NCBI RefSeq assembly: GCF_001187535.1
Contig: NZ_LFIO01000367.1
Location: forward strand, 51,641-115,640
Source: Rhizobium ecuadorense
Lineage (GTDB): Bacteria; Pseudomonadota; Alphaproteobacteria; Rhizobiales; Rhizobiaceae
Direction of reading: 5' to 3'
DNA length: 64,000 nucleotides
The translations under genes were made by a program, and so were the position numbers. Positions 53,127 through 63,158 of the stretch are shown piece after piece; position 1 is the first letter of the stretch; every line of letters starts with the position of its first letter. The notes beneath the pieces were generated by a model. That model worked only from the letters and a program-made list of their open reading frames with translations, did no database searches and was not told the origin of the DNA.

Positions 53127-54671
53127 ATGGCATTCTTCGAAAGCATGCTGACGCTGCTGCTGGTAGCAATCGTCTTCCTGCAATTCTCCAGGAAATTCCG
53201 CATCCCTTATCCCACCATGCTGGCGATCGCCGGCATCATCGTCGCGGCCGTGCCCTGGGCGCCCGAGGTTGCGATCGATCCCGAACTGGCACTGGCGCTG
53301 CTGATCGCACCGGTGCTTTTCGATGCCGCCTATGATCTGCCGCCGCGGACGTTGAGGCGCAACTGGCTGCCGCTCTTCTCGCTCGCCGCCATCGCCGTGA
53401 TCGTCACGGCCGCAGCCGTTGCCGCCGTCGGCGTGACCATGGCCGGCCTGCCGCTTGCCGCCGCCATCGCACTCGGCGCCATCGTCGCGCCGCCGGATGC
53501 GGCGGCGGCGACCGCCATGCTCGACCGCTTCGACCTGCCGCGTCAGACCTACGTGATCCTGAAGGGCGAAAGCCTTCTCAACGATGCCGTGGCGCTCCTG
53601 ATCTTCAGCGCCGCGGTGGCCGCCGCCGCAAGCCCCGCCTTCTTCACCGGCGCCTTGGCGGAACTTGCGCTGGCGGTGCCGGGCGGCCTCATCCTCGGTT
53701 ATCTCCTCGGTCGCCTCTACATGATCGTCGGGTTGAAGCTCGCCGGCACGCTCGGCGGCACCCTGCTCGAATTCGTCGCCACCTTCGGCACCTGGATCAT
53801 CGCCGAGCGGCTGCACCTTTCGGCGATCCTCGCCATCGTCGTCTATGCGATGGTGATCGCCCGCTACATGCCCGAGCGCCAGACGGCCCGCCACCGCATT
53901 CATTCCTATTCGGTCTGGGAAGCAGCGGTCTTCCTGCTCAACGTGCTGGCCTTCCTGCTGATGGGCTTGCAGGTCCGTCAGATCGTCCTCGATCTCGATC
54001 CCGGCCGGCTGAATTTCGCGCTCATCCTGGCCGCCGCGGTCTTCATCACCGTCATCTTCGTCCGTCTGGCCTGGGTGCTCTGCTATAACCGCGCGATCAC
54101 CTTCCTCGCCGAGCGCGGTTATACCAGACAAGCCGTTCCCACGTTCGCGACCAGTCTGCTCGCCGGCTGGTGCGGCATGCGCGGCCTCGTCACGCTGGCG
54201 ACCGCGCTTGCTCTGCCGATCGACTTCCCCGATCGCGACATCATCCTACTCAGCGCGCTTGCAGTCGTTCTCGGCACGCTCATCGTCCAGGGCCTGACGC
54301 TCGGACCGCTGATCCGCTTCCTGAAATTCGAGCCGGACACCTCTTTGGATCGTGACCTCACCAGAGCCCGGGTCGCGTTGATCGATGCGGCACTGGCCGA
54401 ACTTGCAGGCGGCGAGGACAACGCCACCCGCATCCTGCGGGACGTCTACACCTCCGAGCGCGAGATCGCCGCCGATGGCAAACACCCGCGCGAGGTCAGC
54501 AGGCTCGACAAGCAGCGCCGCAGCGTCATTGCCGCCAAACGCCGCAAACTGGCAGCGATGCGCCGTGCCGACGAAATCGACGACGATGTCTTCCACACGC
54601 TGGAACAGGAGCTCGATTGGGCCGAACTCGCCGTCCTGCCGCCTGGCCGCGACGAGATCGTCGAGAGCTGA
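53127..54671 (+). CDS. CPA1-family Na+/H+ (cation/proton) antiporter
   Basis: 514 residues with about 12 membrane segments followed by a cytoplasmic helical tail of about 115 residues. The cation-binding region is visible in APPDAAAATAMLDRFDLPRQ and GESLLNDAVALLIF, where the ND pair is the CPA1 ion-binding motif. It would exchange protons for sodium or potassium across the inner membrane. ATG at 53127 is chosen, with GGGGAG six bases upstream; an in-frame TTG is four codons earlier. Confidence 0.93.
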   Translation: MAFFESMLTLLLVAIVFLQFSRKFRIPYPTMLAIAGIIVAAVPWAPEVAIDPELALALLIAPVLFDAAYDLPPRTLRRNWLPLFSLAAIAVIVTAAAVAAVGVTMAGLPLAAAIALGAIVAPPDAAAATAMLDRFDLPRQTYVILKGESLLNDAVALLIFSAAVAAAASPAFFTGALAELALAVPGGLILGYLLGRLYMIVGLKLAGTLGGTLLEFVATFGTWIIAERLHLSAILAIVVYAMVIARYMPERQTARHRIHSYSVWEAAVFLLNVLAFLLMGLQVRQIVLDLDPGRLNFALILAAAVFITVIFVRLAWVLCYNRAITFLAERGYTRQAVPTFATSLLAGWCGMRGLVTLATALALPIDFPDRDIILLSALAVVLGTLIVQGLTLGPLIRFLKFEPDTSLDRDLTRARVALIDAALAELAGGEDNATRILRDVYTSEREIAADGKHPREVSRLDKQRRSVIAAKRRKLAAMRRADEIDDDVFHTLEQELDWAELAVLPPGRDEIVES

Positions 54672-54930
54672 CGCCATCCCTGACGTTTGATGGATTTTGC
54701 AACCGCAGCCAATTGGCGTTTGCTATTTTTCGCCGCTGCCGTTTATATCCGGTTCCATAGCGTTACGATTTTTCCCATGTGCATTGCGTGCCGGCCTTCC
54801 TTTCCAAGATTGGACGCCGGAGGAAATCGCGGGGGCCGAGGCCTTCGTTCACAGCAGCAAGATACGAATAGCATCACTTCATCTTAGCTTCGGCGGCAGT
54901 CGATCGGCTGTCGAGATTGGAGGGACCGGT

Positions 54931-56109
54931 ATGACTTACGCACTTCGACAGATGTTGGTGCTTGGCTGCATCGCCACGTTCATGCCGCTGGCTGCGATGG
55001 CGCAAGGCGCTCCGTCCGCCCCTCCTCCCGTCACCGTCGCAAAGCCGGTGGTGCGCGATGTCATCGACAATGACGAGTTCATCGGCCGTTTCCAGCCGGT
55101 CGACGAAGTCTCCATCCGCTCGCGCGTCGGCGGCTATCTGCAGGAAGTCCATTTCGAGGATGGCGCTTTGGTGAAGCAGGGCGACCTGCTCTTCGTCATC
55201 GACCAGCGGCCGTTCATAACAGCGCTCAACCAGGCAAAGGCGGCGCTAGAAGCCTCGCAATCCGCGCTCGTCTTTGCCGACGCGCAGTATAAACGCGCCC
55301 AGTCGCTCGCATCGAGCGGCAGCCAGTCAGCGCAGACGCTGGACGATCGCCGCCGCGAATTCGATTCCGCCGAGGCCAATGTCCGCGGCGCCCAGGCCGC
55401 AGCCGATCGCGCTGCTCTCGACATGGAATATACCGAGATCAAAGCGCCGCTCAGCGGCCGCATCGACCGCCGCCTGATCTCGACCGGCAATCTGGTGCAG
55501 GCCGACCAAACGGTGCTCACCACCATCGTTTCGCTCGATCCGATCGATTTCTATTTCGACGTCGACGAACGCCGCCTGCTGAATTTTGCCGATACCGCGC
55601 GCAAGCAGGGCAAGGATCTTCAATTGGGTGGCGGCGGCGTCGACGTGTCCGTTGCGATCTCGGATCCCACGGCCAAACCCTTCAAGGGAAAACTCGATTT
55701 CGCCGAAAACCGGGTCGACAACGAAAGCGGCACCATCCGCATCCGTGCACGCCTGCCCAATCCCGATCTTATCCTTCAGCCAGGCCTCTTCGGCCGCGTC
55801 CAGGTCGCAGCCTCCAATACCTATAAGGCCATTCTCGTCCCGGACGAGGCAATCGGCTCGGATCAGAACGAGCGCGTCGTCTATGTGGTTGACCCGCAAG
55901 GAAAGGTTTCGACCAAACCCGTGAGACCCGGCCCGCGGCTCTACGGCTATCGGGTGATCCGCGAAGGCCTCGACGGCACCGAGACGATCATCGTCAACGG
56001 CCTGATGCGCGCCCGGCCGGGTTCGACGATCACGCCTCAGATGAGCGAACTGCCGCAGGAGCGGCAGGACACCCCGCCTGAAGCCGCCAATGCGGAGAGC
56101 GGACAATGA
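54931..56109 (+). CDS. RND efflux periplasmic adaptor, second system
   Basis: 392 residues with a Sec signal ending at LAAMA. Typical adaptor elements are SRVGGYLQEVHFEDGALVKQ, GDLLFVIDQRPF, the Ala-rich hairpin at about 95-155, and IKAPLSGRIDRRLISTGNLV. The MexE/AcrA-like pattern FDVDERRLLNF is present. The ATG follows GGAGGGA. It overlaps the permease gene by 4 bp. No adjacent regulator is seen; the nearest upstream gene is the antiporter, 259 bp away. Confidence 0.94.
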   Translation: MTYALRQMLVLGCIATFMPLAAMAQGAPSAPPPVTVAKPVVRDVIDNDEFIGRFQPVDEVSIRSRVGGYLQEVHFEDGALVKQGDLLFVIDQRPFITALNQAKAALEASQSALVFADAQYKRAQSLASSGSQSAQTLDDRRREFDSAEANVRGAQAAADRAALDMEYTEIKAPLSGRIDRRLISTGNLVQADQTVLTTIVSLDPIDFYFDVDERRLLNFADTARKQGKDLQLGGGGVDVSVAISDPTAKPFKGKLDFAENRVDNESGTIRIRARLPNPDLILQPGLFGRVQVAASNTYKAILVPDEAIGSDQNERVVYVVDPQGKVSTKPVRPGPRLYGYRVIREGLDGTETIIVNGLMRARPGSTITPQMSELPQERQDTPPEAANAESGQ

Positions 56110-59100
56110 GATTCGCGCACTTCTTCGTCGACCGGCCGATCTTTGCGGCCGTCATCTCAATTCTCTTTCTTGTCGTCGGCGGCATCGCCTACACACAATT
56201 GCCGGTCTCCCAATATCCGGAGATCGCGCCCCCGACCATCGTCGTGCGCACCTCCTATCCCGGCGCCGACCCGCAGACGATCGCCGATACCGTTTCGACC
56301 CCGCTCGAACAGCAGATCAACGGCGTCGAAGACATGCTTTACATGTCGTCCTATTCCAGCGCCGACGGCGCCATGTCGCTGACGATCACCTTCAAGCTCG
56401 GCACCGATCTCGACAAGGTGCAGGTGCTGGTTCAGAACCGCGTTTCGATCGCGCTGCCTCGCCTTCCCGAGGAAGTCCAGCGGCTCGGTGTCACCACCGA
56501 CAAGAGTTCACCCGACCTGATGATGGTGGTGCACCTGCTGTCGCCCTCGCATCGCTATGACCAGCTTTACGTTTCGAACTACGCCCGCAACCGCATCCGC
56601 GACGTTCTCGTCCGCCTCGACGGCGTCGGCGACGTGCAGATCTTCGGCGAACGCCAGTATTCGATGCGCATCTGGCTGGATCCGGAAAAGCTCTCCGCCT
56701 ACGGCATGACCTCCGACGACGTCGTCTCCGCCCTGAGGGACCAGAACGTCCAGGTCTCCGGCGGCAAGATCGGCGCGCCGCCGGTGACCGGCAAGAACGC
56801 CTTCGAATATACGGTGCGAACGGACGGACGTTTTTCCGATGTGCGCGAATTCCGCTACGTCATCGTCAAATCGACGGGAGCCGGCCGGCTCGTGCAGTTG
56901 CAGGATGTCGCCCGCATTGAACTCGGCGCCCAGGACTACGTCACCAACAGCTATCTCAACAACGACCCGGCGGTCGCCCTTGGCATTTTCGCCCGGCCGG
57001 GAACCAATGCGCTGGACACGGCCCATCAGGTTCAGACTCTGATGAAGGACATCTCCCAGAATTTCCCGGAGGGCCTGGAATATCGCATCGTCTACGACAC
57101 CACGGAATTCATCTCGGATTCGATCAGCGAGGTCTATAGAACCATCGCCGAGGCGGCCATCCTGGTGGCGATCGTCGTTCTCGTCTTCCTGCAGTCCTGG
57201 CGAACCGCGATCATACCGATCGTCGCCATCCCGGTCTCGCTGATCGGCACCTTCGCCGTCCTGCTGGCCTTCGGCTTTTCGCTCAACATGCTCACCCTGT
57301 TCGGGCTTGTGCTCGCTATCGGCATTGTCGTCGACGACGCGATCGTCGTGGTGGAAAACGTCGAGCGCAATCTGGCGCGCGGGATGACGCCGAAACAGGC
57401 TTCCCACGTGACGATGGACGAAGTCGGAACCGCCGTCGTCGCCATCTCGCTGGTGCTGATCGCCGTGTTCGTGCCGACAGCCTTCATCCCGGGCATATCG
57501 GGCCAGTTCTACCGGCAATTCGCCGTGACGATCTCGGTCACCACCGCGATATCGGCCTTGAATTCGCTGACACTGTCGCCCGCCCTTGCGGGCATATTGC
57601 TGAGACCCCACGACCACGAAACCAGGCGCGCGAATATCGCCACACGGTTTGGCCGAGGTCTCGCGGACGGTTTCAATCGCGGCTTCGACAGGATGAGTTC
57701 CGGCTATTCATGGATCGTCCGGCATCTTGTCCGCAGCTGGGTCGGTTTGACAGCGGCGATGATCGCCTTCGTCTGCCTGCTCGGAGCAACCTGGTACATG
57801 AGCACGCGCGTTCCCGCGGGCTTCATCCCGACCATGGACCAGGGTTACGCGATCGTCGTCATACAGCTTCCGGACGGCGCCTCGCTCGCGCGCACCGACG
57901 CCGTCGTCAAACAGGTAGGCGACATCGCCCGCACCGTGCCCGGCGTCGGCAACGCCGTGCAATTTGCCGGCTTCAGCGGGGCGACATTCACCAATGCCTC
58001 GAATGCAGGCGTCGTCTTCGTGCCGTTCAAATCCTTTGCCGAACGCGAAGAAGGCGGAGAAAACGCCAACAAGATCATCGGCGAGCTTTACGGCAAACTG
58101 CAGAGCATCCAGGAAGCCTTCATCATCGCCATCCCGCCGCCATCCGTGCGCGGCGTCGGCAATTCCGGCGGCTTCAAGATGCAGATTTCCGATCTTGAAA
58201 ACGCCGACATGACGCGCGTGCTCGGCCTCGCCCGCCAGATGATGGGCGCGGCGGCCACGACGGAAGGGCTGACGGGGGTCTTTACGACATTCTCGGATGC
58301 AAGCCCGCAATATTTCCTGTCGATCGACCGCGACAAGGCGCGCTTCCTGAATGTGCCGATCCCCAACATCTTCAACGCGCTTTCCATCAATCTCGGCGTA
58401 GCCTACGTCAACGATTTCAATGCGTTCGGCCGTGTCTACCAGGTGCGCGCGCAGGCCGACCGGCAATATCGCATGGACAGGGAAGATATCCTCGCCCTGA
58501 AGGTTCGCTCGGCGACCGGCGCTCTGGTTCCGCTTGGAACATTGATGGATATCCAGGATGCCAGCGGCCCGGCGCTTGTCCAACGCTACAACATGTACGT
58601 CTCGGTGCCGCTTCAGGGCAATCCGACGCCAGGCACATCGACGGGTGATGCCATCGCCAAGATGGAAGCGCTGGCGGCGAAGATCCTGCCGCAAGGGACC
58701 ACCTTCGAATGGACGGAACTCGCCTATCAGGAGACCCACACCGGCAACACCGCCGTCTACATCTTCGCCCTGTCCGTCGTCTTCGTCTTCCTGGCGCTGG
58801 CGGCACAATATGAAAGCTGGGTTCTGCCGCTGGCGATCATTCTCATCGTGCCGCTTGCGGTGCTCGCAGCGCTGATCGGGGTCTCGCTGCGGGGAATGGA
58901 CAACAACGTCCTGACACAGATCGGCCTGATCGTGTTGATCGGCCTTGCGGCCAAGAACGCCATTCTGATCGTCGAGTTTGCCAGGCAGGCGGAAGACGAG
59001 GGCAAATCGCCGGTGGAAGCGGCCATCGAGGCCAGCCATCTTCGCCTGCGCCCGATCCTGATGACGGCATTCGCCTTCATCTTCGGCGTTCTGCCACTTG

Positions 59101-59291
59101 CCATCGCCACCGGCCCCGGCGCCGAGATGCGCCAGTCGCTCGGCACCGCCGTGTTTTCGGGCATGCTTGGCGTGACGATCTTCGGCCTGTTCCTGACGCC
59201 GGTCTTCTACGTCGTGCTGCGCGGCTGGCGCCGCCGCCGGCCGGTGGAGAAACCGGTCGAGACCGTTGCGGTTGAGAGCGAGACGGTCTGA
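56106..59291 (+). CDS. RND (HAE1) multidrug efflux permease, second system
   Basis: 1061-residue AcrB/MexF-like exporter. It opens RFAHFFVDRPIFAAVISILF; helix 4 carries IGIVVDDAIVVVENVERNLA with the proton-relay Asp pair; FVPTAFIPGISGQFYRQFAV and AKNAILIVEFARQAEDEG are conserved. It differs clearly from the permease at 40138 in the periplasmic loops, so the two pumps are paralogues rather than a recent duplication. It pairs with the overlapping adaptor gene. Confidence 0.95.
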   Translation: MRFAHFFVDRPIFAAVISILFLVVGGIAYTQLPVSQYPEIAPPTIVVRTSYPGADPQTIADTVSTPLEQQINGVEDMLYMSSYSSADGAMSLTITFKLGTDLDKVQVLVQNRVSIALPRLPEEVQRLGVTTDKSSPDLMMVVHLLSPSHRYDQLYVSNYARNRIRDVLVRLDGVGDVQIFGERQYSMRIWLDPEKLSAYGMTSDDVVSALRDQNVQVSGGKIGAPPVTGKNAFEYTVRTDGRFSDVREFRYVIVKSTGAGRLVQLQDVARIELGAQDYVTNSYLNNDPAVALGIFARPGTNALDTAHQVQTLMKDISQNFPEGLEYRIVYDTTEFISDSISEVYRTIAEAAILVAIVVLVFLQSWRTAIIPIVAIPVSLIGTFAVLLAFGFSLNMLTLFGLVLAIGIVVDDAIVVVENVERNLARGMTPKQASHVTMDEVGTAVVAISLVLIAVFVPTAFIPGISGQFYRQFAVTISVTTAISALNSLTLSPALAGILLRPHDHETRRANIATRFGRGLADGFNRGFDRMSSGYSWIVRHLVRSWVGLTAAMIAFVCLLGATWYMSTRVPAGFIPTMDQGYAIVVIQLPDGASLARTDAVVKQVGDIARTVPGVGNAVQFAGFSGATFTNASNAGVVFVPFKSFAEREEGGENANKIIGELYGKLQSIQEAFIIAIPPPSVRGVGNSGGFKMQISDLENADMTRVLGLARQMMGAAATTEGLTGVFTTFSDASPQYFLSIDRDKARFLNVPIPNIFNALSINLGVAYVNDFNAFGRVYQVRAQADRQYRMDREDILALKVRSATGALVPLGTLMDIQDASGPALVQRYNMYVSVPLQGNPTPGTSTGDAIAKMEALAAKILPQGTTFEWTELAYQETHTGNTAVYIFALSVVFVFLALAAQYESWVLPLAIILIVPLAVLAALIGVSLRGMDNNVLTQIGLIVLIGLAAKNAILIVEFARQAEDEGKSPVEAAIEASHLRLRPILMTAFAFIFGVLPLAIATGPGAEMRQSLGTAVFSGMLGVTIFGLFLTPVFYVVLRGWRRRRPVEKPVETVAVESETV

Positions 59292-59324
59292 TCCGCTTCG
59301 GCAGGCGGCCAATAAGGCAGGAAG

Positions 59325-60104
59325 TCAGGTGGAAAACAGATGCACCTTACCTTGCCACAGGCGGGCGACGGTGAGCTTGCCGCTGCGATAGGCGCGCGTA
59401 TCGAGATTGAGCCGTCTCGGCCGTATGTCGGGCTCGTCGTTCGGCGTGTGACCATGAACGACGAGCTTCGGCAACGGCACCCGGCTTTCGAGAAACCGCT
59501 GGCGGATCATGACCAGATCCTCGTCGGTCTGCTCGCCAAGCGGCAGCTTCGGATTGATGCCGGCATGCACGAAAATCACGCTTGGCGTCTCCAGCATGAC
59601 AGGCATCGCCCGCATGAAATCGATATGCGTGCGCGGCAGCGACTGGCGGAGGAAGGAATCGAGCTTTGCGCCGGTGGGAAAGACCAGCGGCAGGTGCTCC
59701 GGATCGAGACCATAGGATTTGAGCGACTCTGCCGAACCCATCCCCATCCACTCGTCATAGGAGATCCAGCCGTCGATATAGTCGAGCATGGCGATTTCAT
59801 GATTGCCGGCAAGACAGATACGGTCGAAATCATCCGGCGGCGGCGCCATGAGGTGAGTAATGACCTGGGCCGATTCCGGCCCACGGTCGATATAGTCGCC
59901 AAGCGTCACGATCAGTTTACGTCCCGGCAGCCGCGCGGCGTCGCGCAGGATCGCCGCCTCGGCTTTCGCAAGCAGATCGTAGCGTCCATGAATGTCGCCG
60001 ATCGCATAGGTCGGGATCGCGGCAATATCCAGCGTCAGACGTGGTCTCGACTGGCGTGCCATTTTCGAAACCTCGCTGTTGCGAGCAAGAGTATCGCTCA
60101 TCAT
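59325..60104 (-). CDS. PPP-family metallophosphoesterase (Ser/Thr phosphatase-like)
   Basis: 259 residues with every metal-binding motif of the PPP superfamily: GDIHGRYD, GDYIDRGPES, GNHE and VVHGHTP. Bacterial members dephosphorylate proteins or symmetrical diadenosine tetraphosphate; which applies cannot be told. The start is uncertain. ATG at 60104 is used, but ATG at 60062 (MARQSRPRL) has a better ribosome site (GCGAGG) and would remove 14 residues. Confidence 0.9.
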   Translation of the reverse strand: MMSDTLARNSEVSKMARQSRPRLTLDIAAIPTYAIGDIHGRYDLLAKAEAAILRDAARLPGRKLIVTLGDYIDRGPESAQVITHLMAPPPDDFDRICLAGNHEIAMLDYIDGWISYDEWMGMGSAESLKSYGLDPEHLPLVFPTGAKLDSFLRQSLPRTHIDFMRAMPVMLETPSVIFVHAGINPKLPLGEQTDEDLVMIRQRFLESRVPLPKLVVHGHTPNDEPDIRPRRLNLDTRAYRSGKLTVARLWQGKVHLFST

Positions 60105-60363
60105 GTTTCTCAATCAAGGAAGCCCCACTTGACGGTAAGTAGAGGCGAAAACAAGGCAATCAAGCTGGTAAGAAAATTCAAAGCCTCGGGGTTTTGTAGA
60201 AAAACCGGCCTTATCAATCGAGGGCCGATCCCTCACTCCTGTATCCCTGCCATCGGCGCGACAATCAGAGCGATTTTCGGAAAGCGCGAGGCGCCGAGTC
60301 AACCTGTTGCAGCGCTCTTTACCCCTCCGAAAAGACGCAGAGCGCTGTAGGAAAGAGTGACCG

Positions 60364-61491
60364 ATGGGAACGGTATCGCAATTTCAGGATAAAGTGAGGC
60401 CTCCTGCGCATCGCATCGAAAGTGAAGAGGAGGCGATATCCACCGCCCGCAGCCTCGCTGCCGCCTTCCGGCATCAGGCGAGCGAACGCGATATCAATCG
60501 CGTGCTGCCCTTTGCCGAACTCGACGCGCTGTCGGTTTCGGGACTGACGGCAATCGCTGTTCCGCCCGACCATCAAGGGCTCGACGTGTCGAACGCGCTG
60601 CTCGCTGAAATCGTCGCAATCATTGCCGAGGGCGATGCCTCGATCGGCGAGGCGCTGGAAAACCATTTTTGCGTGCTTGAAACGCTGCGCAGCCAGGCGA
60701 CTGAGGATCTGCAGGCATCGCTGTTTGCCCGTGTGCTGCTCGGTGACCGCTTTGCCGGCGCTACCTTCGTCGACGGGGCCCAGCTTGCGGCCGAGGGCCC
60801 GGGCTGCCGCCTGAGCGGGCGAACGCGGCAAGCGCCCGGCATTCTATTTGCCGACTGGATCGCCGCTGCCGCCACCGCTCCACCCAGCCGTCTTGTGACG
60901 CTCTACCTCGCACGCAATGACGGAGGCCTGCAGGTGGTCGACGATTGGGACGGCTTCGGCCAGCGCACCAATGGCGCGGCGACAGCGATCGTCGGCATGC
61001 TTCACGTCAATGCCGATGCGATTGCGCCGGCCCCCTCCTCCGGCGTGTCGACCGGCACCTCGCTCGGCCTGCTGCTCAAGGCAAGTGTCAGCCTGGGTAT
61101 CGCCCGGGCCGCATGGAGCGACCTGATGACGGTCATTGGCGATCGCGGCACAACGGTCCTTGCCCGGATCGGCGAACGCGCCATCCGCATCGAAGCGACG
61201 GCGGCAGCCTTGGAGCGGGCTGGCCGCAAACTCGACATTGCCCAGGTCAATCCCGTAGAGGCGGTGATGGCGGATGCACATTTCTCCGCTTCGGCGGCCG
61301 CGATCCTTGCCGGGGAAACGGCACTCGACACCGCAAACGCGCTGTTCGAACTGGCAGGGGAAACATCGGCCGGCATCGGACTCAATCTCGACCGGCATTG
61401 GCGCAATGCCCGCATTCATGCGTTATCGCTGCCACGCGAGAAACTGGTGCGTGCCGCAGGCGAATATCAGTCGAAGCCCGGCGACACCTAA
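60364..61491 (+). CDS. Acyl-CoA dehydrogenase-like flavoprotein (SfnB/DszC type)
   Basis: 375 residues with an acyl-CoA dehydrogenase fold. It is shorter and more diverged than true dehydrogenases: no catalytic Glu motif is apparent, and the flavin loop is replaced by FADWIAAAATAPPS. The C-terminal helical bundle ends with GLNLDRHWRNARIHAL, the H-W-R-N-A-R signature of the SfnB/DszC flavin-dependent monooxygenases of organosulfur metabolism. Role in sulfur acquisition is inferred. Its stop codon lies within the repeat element shared with the convergent Rrf2 gene. Confidence 0.82.
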   Translation: MGTVSQFQDKVRPPAHRIESEEEAISTARSLAAAFRHQASERDINRVLPFAELDALSVSGLTAIAVPPDHQGLDVSNALLAEIVAIIAEGDASIGEALENHFCVLETLRSQATEDLQASLFARVLLGDRFAGATFVDGAQLAAEGPGCRLSGRTRQAPGILFADWIAAAATAPPSRLVTLYLARNDGGLQVVDDWDGFGQRTNGAATAIVGMLHVNADAIAPAPSSGVSTGTSLGLLLKASVSLGIARAAWSDLMTVIGDRGTTVLARIGERAIRIEATAAALERAGRKLDIAQVNPVEAVMADAHFSASAAAILAGETALDTANALFELAGETSAGIGLNLDRHWRNARIHALSLPREKLVRAAGEYQSKPGDT

Positions 61492-61593
61492 AGCGCGTCG
61501 CATCAAACTTGATTCATGCGAGGCGCTTTAGCTCTTCGTTTTGATGCATGTCGTCATCCCGGAACCGCTACACACTTCCGGGCGACATGCATT
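61488..61593. repeat. Rhizobial palindromic intergenic repeat, copy 2
   Basis: The element begins CTAAAGCGCGTCGC, exactly as the copy at 25472, and has the same plan. AAAGCGC...GCGCTTTAG is followed by a CGTTTT region, ATGTCGT and a hairpin of TTCCGGGCGACATGC type. It fills the gap between the convergent SfnB-like and Rrf2 genes and supplies the stop codon of the former. Confidence 0.75.
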
Positions 61594-61597
61594 CAAT

Positions 61598-62062
61598 TCA
61601 GCTGGCGGCGGAGATCGGCAATTCTTCCTTGGCGCCGTCGATGCGGCCGCCGGTGGCGACGAATTGCTCGAGGCTCATATTGTCGAGAATGGCGGCGATC
61701 GCGTCACGAACATCGGTCATCGAGCGCCGCACCTGACAGGTTTCCGGATCGGCGCAGTCGTCGCAGGCCTCGTAAGCCGTACGGCTGGCACAGCGGATCG
61801 GCGCCAGCGGCCCATCGAGCGTGCGGATGACGTGGCCGATGCGGATTTCGGAGGCCGGCCGCGACAGGGAATACCCGCCGCCCGGCCCCTTCTTCGAGCG
61901 CAGGATGCCGACATTGCGCAGTTCGAGCAGGATGGTGTCGAGAAACTTCTTCGGGATATTGTTGCGGGCGGCGATGTCATTGATGAAGGCGGTCTCACCC
62001 GGCGCCAGCCGCGCCAGATCCACCAGCGCCTTCAGCCCATATTTTCCCTTTTTCGTCAGCAT
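61598..62062 (-). CDS. Rrf2-family transcriptional regulator with four clustered cysteines
   Basis: 154 residues. The Rrf2 winged helix-turn-helix is clear (KKGKYGLKALVDLARLAPGE and KKFLDTILLELRNVGILRSK), with the wing KGPGGGYSLSRP. A cysteine cluster in the effector region (C-x8-C-x2-C-x5-C, in CASRTAYEACDDCADPETC) could bind an iron-sulfur cluster, as in IscR or NsrR. It is not RirA, whose sequence differs. Its start at 62062 (MLTKKG) is conserved. It might regulate the convergent sulfur-related flavoprotein or the upstream SDR. Confidence 0.9.
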   Translation of the reverse strand: MLTKKGKYGLKALVDLARLAPGETAFINDIAARNNIPKKFLDTILLELRNVGILRSKKGPGGGYSLSRPASEIRIGHVIRTLDGPLAPIRCASRTAYEACDDCADPETCQVRRSMTDVRDAIAAILDNMSLEQFVATGGRIDGAKEELPISAAS

Positions 62063-62144
62063 CGTCGTTGCCCTGTAGAAAACGCAGTATTTATCCCGCC
62101 AATAGCAGGCAAATAGCGTCAAAAACGTGAACATACAACAAAAT

Positions 62145-62161
62145 AGCTATTATTTATAGCT
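62145..62161. promoter_or_regulatory. Inverted repeat upstream of the Rrf2 gene
   Basis: AGCTAT-TATTT-ATAGCT is a perfect inverted repeat in an AT-rich stretch, 83 bp before the Rrf2 start. It could be an autoregulatory operator. The length is short, so confidence is limited. Confidence 0.35.
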
Positions 62162-62226
62162 TATATCGGCAACGTCCACAGGCTGCCCGGCGACCTTGGA
62201 AGGAACGCCGAGCGCTGTAGCCTCGC

Positions 62227-63015
62227 TCAGATCGTCTTCAGCATGCCGCCATCGACGAAATAGGTGGAACCGATGCAATAGCTCGCGCGCTCCGAACTCA
62301 GGAAGACGAAGACGTTTGCCAGCTCTTCCGGCGTCCCGAACCGTTTGGAGGCGGCGTGCTCGTTGGCGACGCTCTGCAGATAGCCCTCCCAGTTCCCGCC
62401 GGTTTCGGCCGTCAACTGCTTGGCGGTCTTGATCCAGTCGGGCGTCAGGATCAAGCCGGCATTGACGCAGTTGACGCGGATATTGTCCGGGATGAGTTCG
62501 GTCGAAAGCGTCTTCGAAAACATCATCAGCGCCGACTTGCTGACATTGTAGATCGGCTCGTACCAGAGTGGCTGGACGGCGCAGATAGAGGCATTGTGCA
62601 GGATGACACCGCCGCCGCGCCTCTTCATCTGAGGAGCGATGCCGCGCGCCAGCCGCACGGCGGCCATCACATGCAGGTCCCAATAGCTCTGCCACTTCTC
62701 GTCGGGCGCCTCCATCACCGTCTCGTTCGAGCCGGTACCGGCATTGTTGATGAGGATATCGGCACCGCCTTTTTCGGCCGCCGCCGCAATGATCGCCTCG
62801 GTTCCGGCAACCGTCGCCACATCGGCGGCAATAGCGGCGGCGCCGACGCCGTACTTCTCGGCGATTCGGGCGGCTTCCGCCTCGAGCCGTTCGCCGCCGC
62901 GGGCAGCCAGCACGAGATTGGAGCCCTCGGCCGCCAGCCCCTCGGCGATCGCCAAGCCAATGCCGACAGAGGCGCCTGTTATGACGGTTGTCTTTCCCTT
63001 CAGTCCCAGATCCAT
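62227..63015 (-). CDS. SDR-family oxidoreductase
   Basis: 262 residues with a complete short-chain dehydrogenase signature: TGASVGIG near residue 14, NNAG near 89, a catalytic Ser in HNASICAV and Tyr/Lys in YNVSK. The C-terminal CIGSTYFVDGGMLKTI is standard. GGAGGAAAAT precedes the ATG at 63015. The substrate is unknown. It is divergent from the isomerase gene and lies upstream of the Rrf2 gene. Confidence 0.9.
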   Translation of the reverse strand: MDLGLKGKTTVITGASVGIGLAIAEGLAAEGSNLVLAARGGERLEAEAARIAEKYGVGAAAIAADVATVAGTEAIIAAAAEKGGADILINNAGTGSNETVMEAPDEKWQSYWDLHVMAAVRLARGIAPQMKRRGGGVILHNASICAVQPLWYEPIYNVSKSALMMFSKTLSTELIPDNIRVNCVNAGLILTPDWIKTAKQLTAETGGNWEGYLQSVANEHAASKRFGTPEELANVFVFLSSERASYCIGSTYFVDGGMLKTI

Positions 63016-63158
63016 ATTTTCCTCCGCGCAAGCGGCCGGCGGGTCCGGCCTGATGTGCCGAGTGTTCCGCCAATGAAACCGGGCGTCAAGCGCTGAGACG
63101 CCTCTTGCGGCAGCCACCGATCTGTCGCAGCCTGCATCCACATATGCGAGGAGTTTTC

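Noticed and set aside
61598..62062. Assignment of the Rrf2 protein as the iron regulator RirA
   Set aside because: The N-terminus and the cysteine pattern do not match the RirA sequence as I know it.
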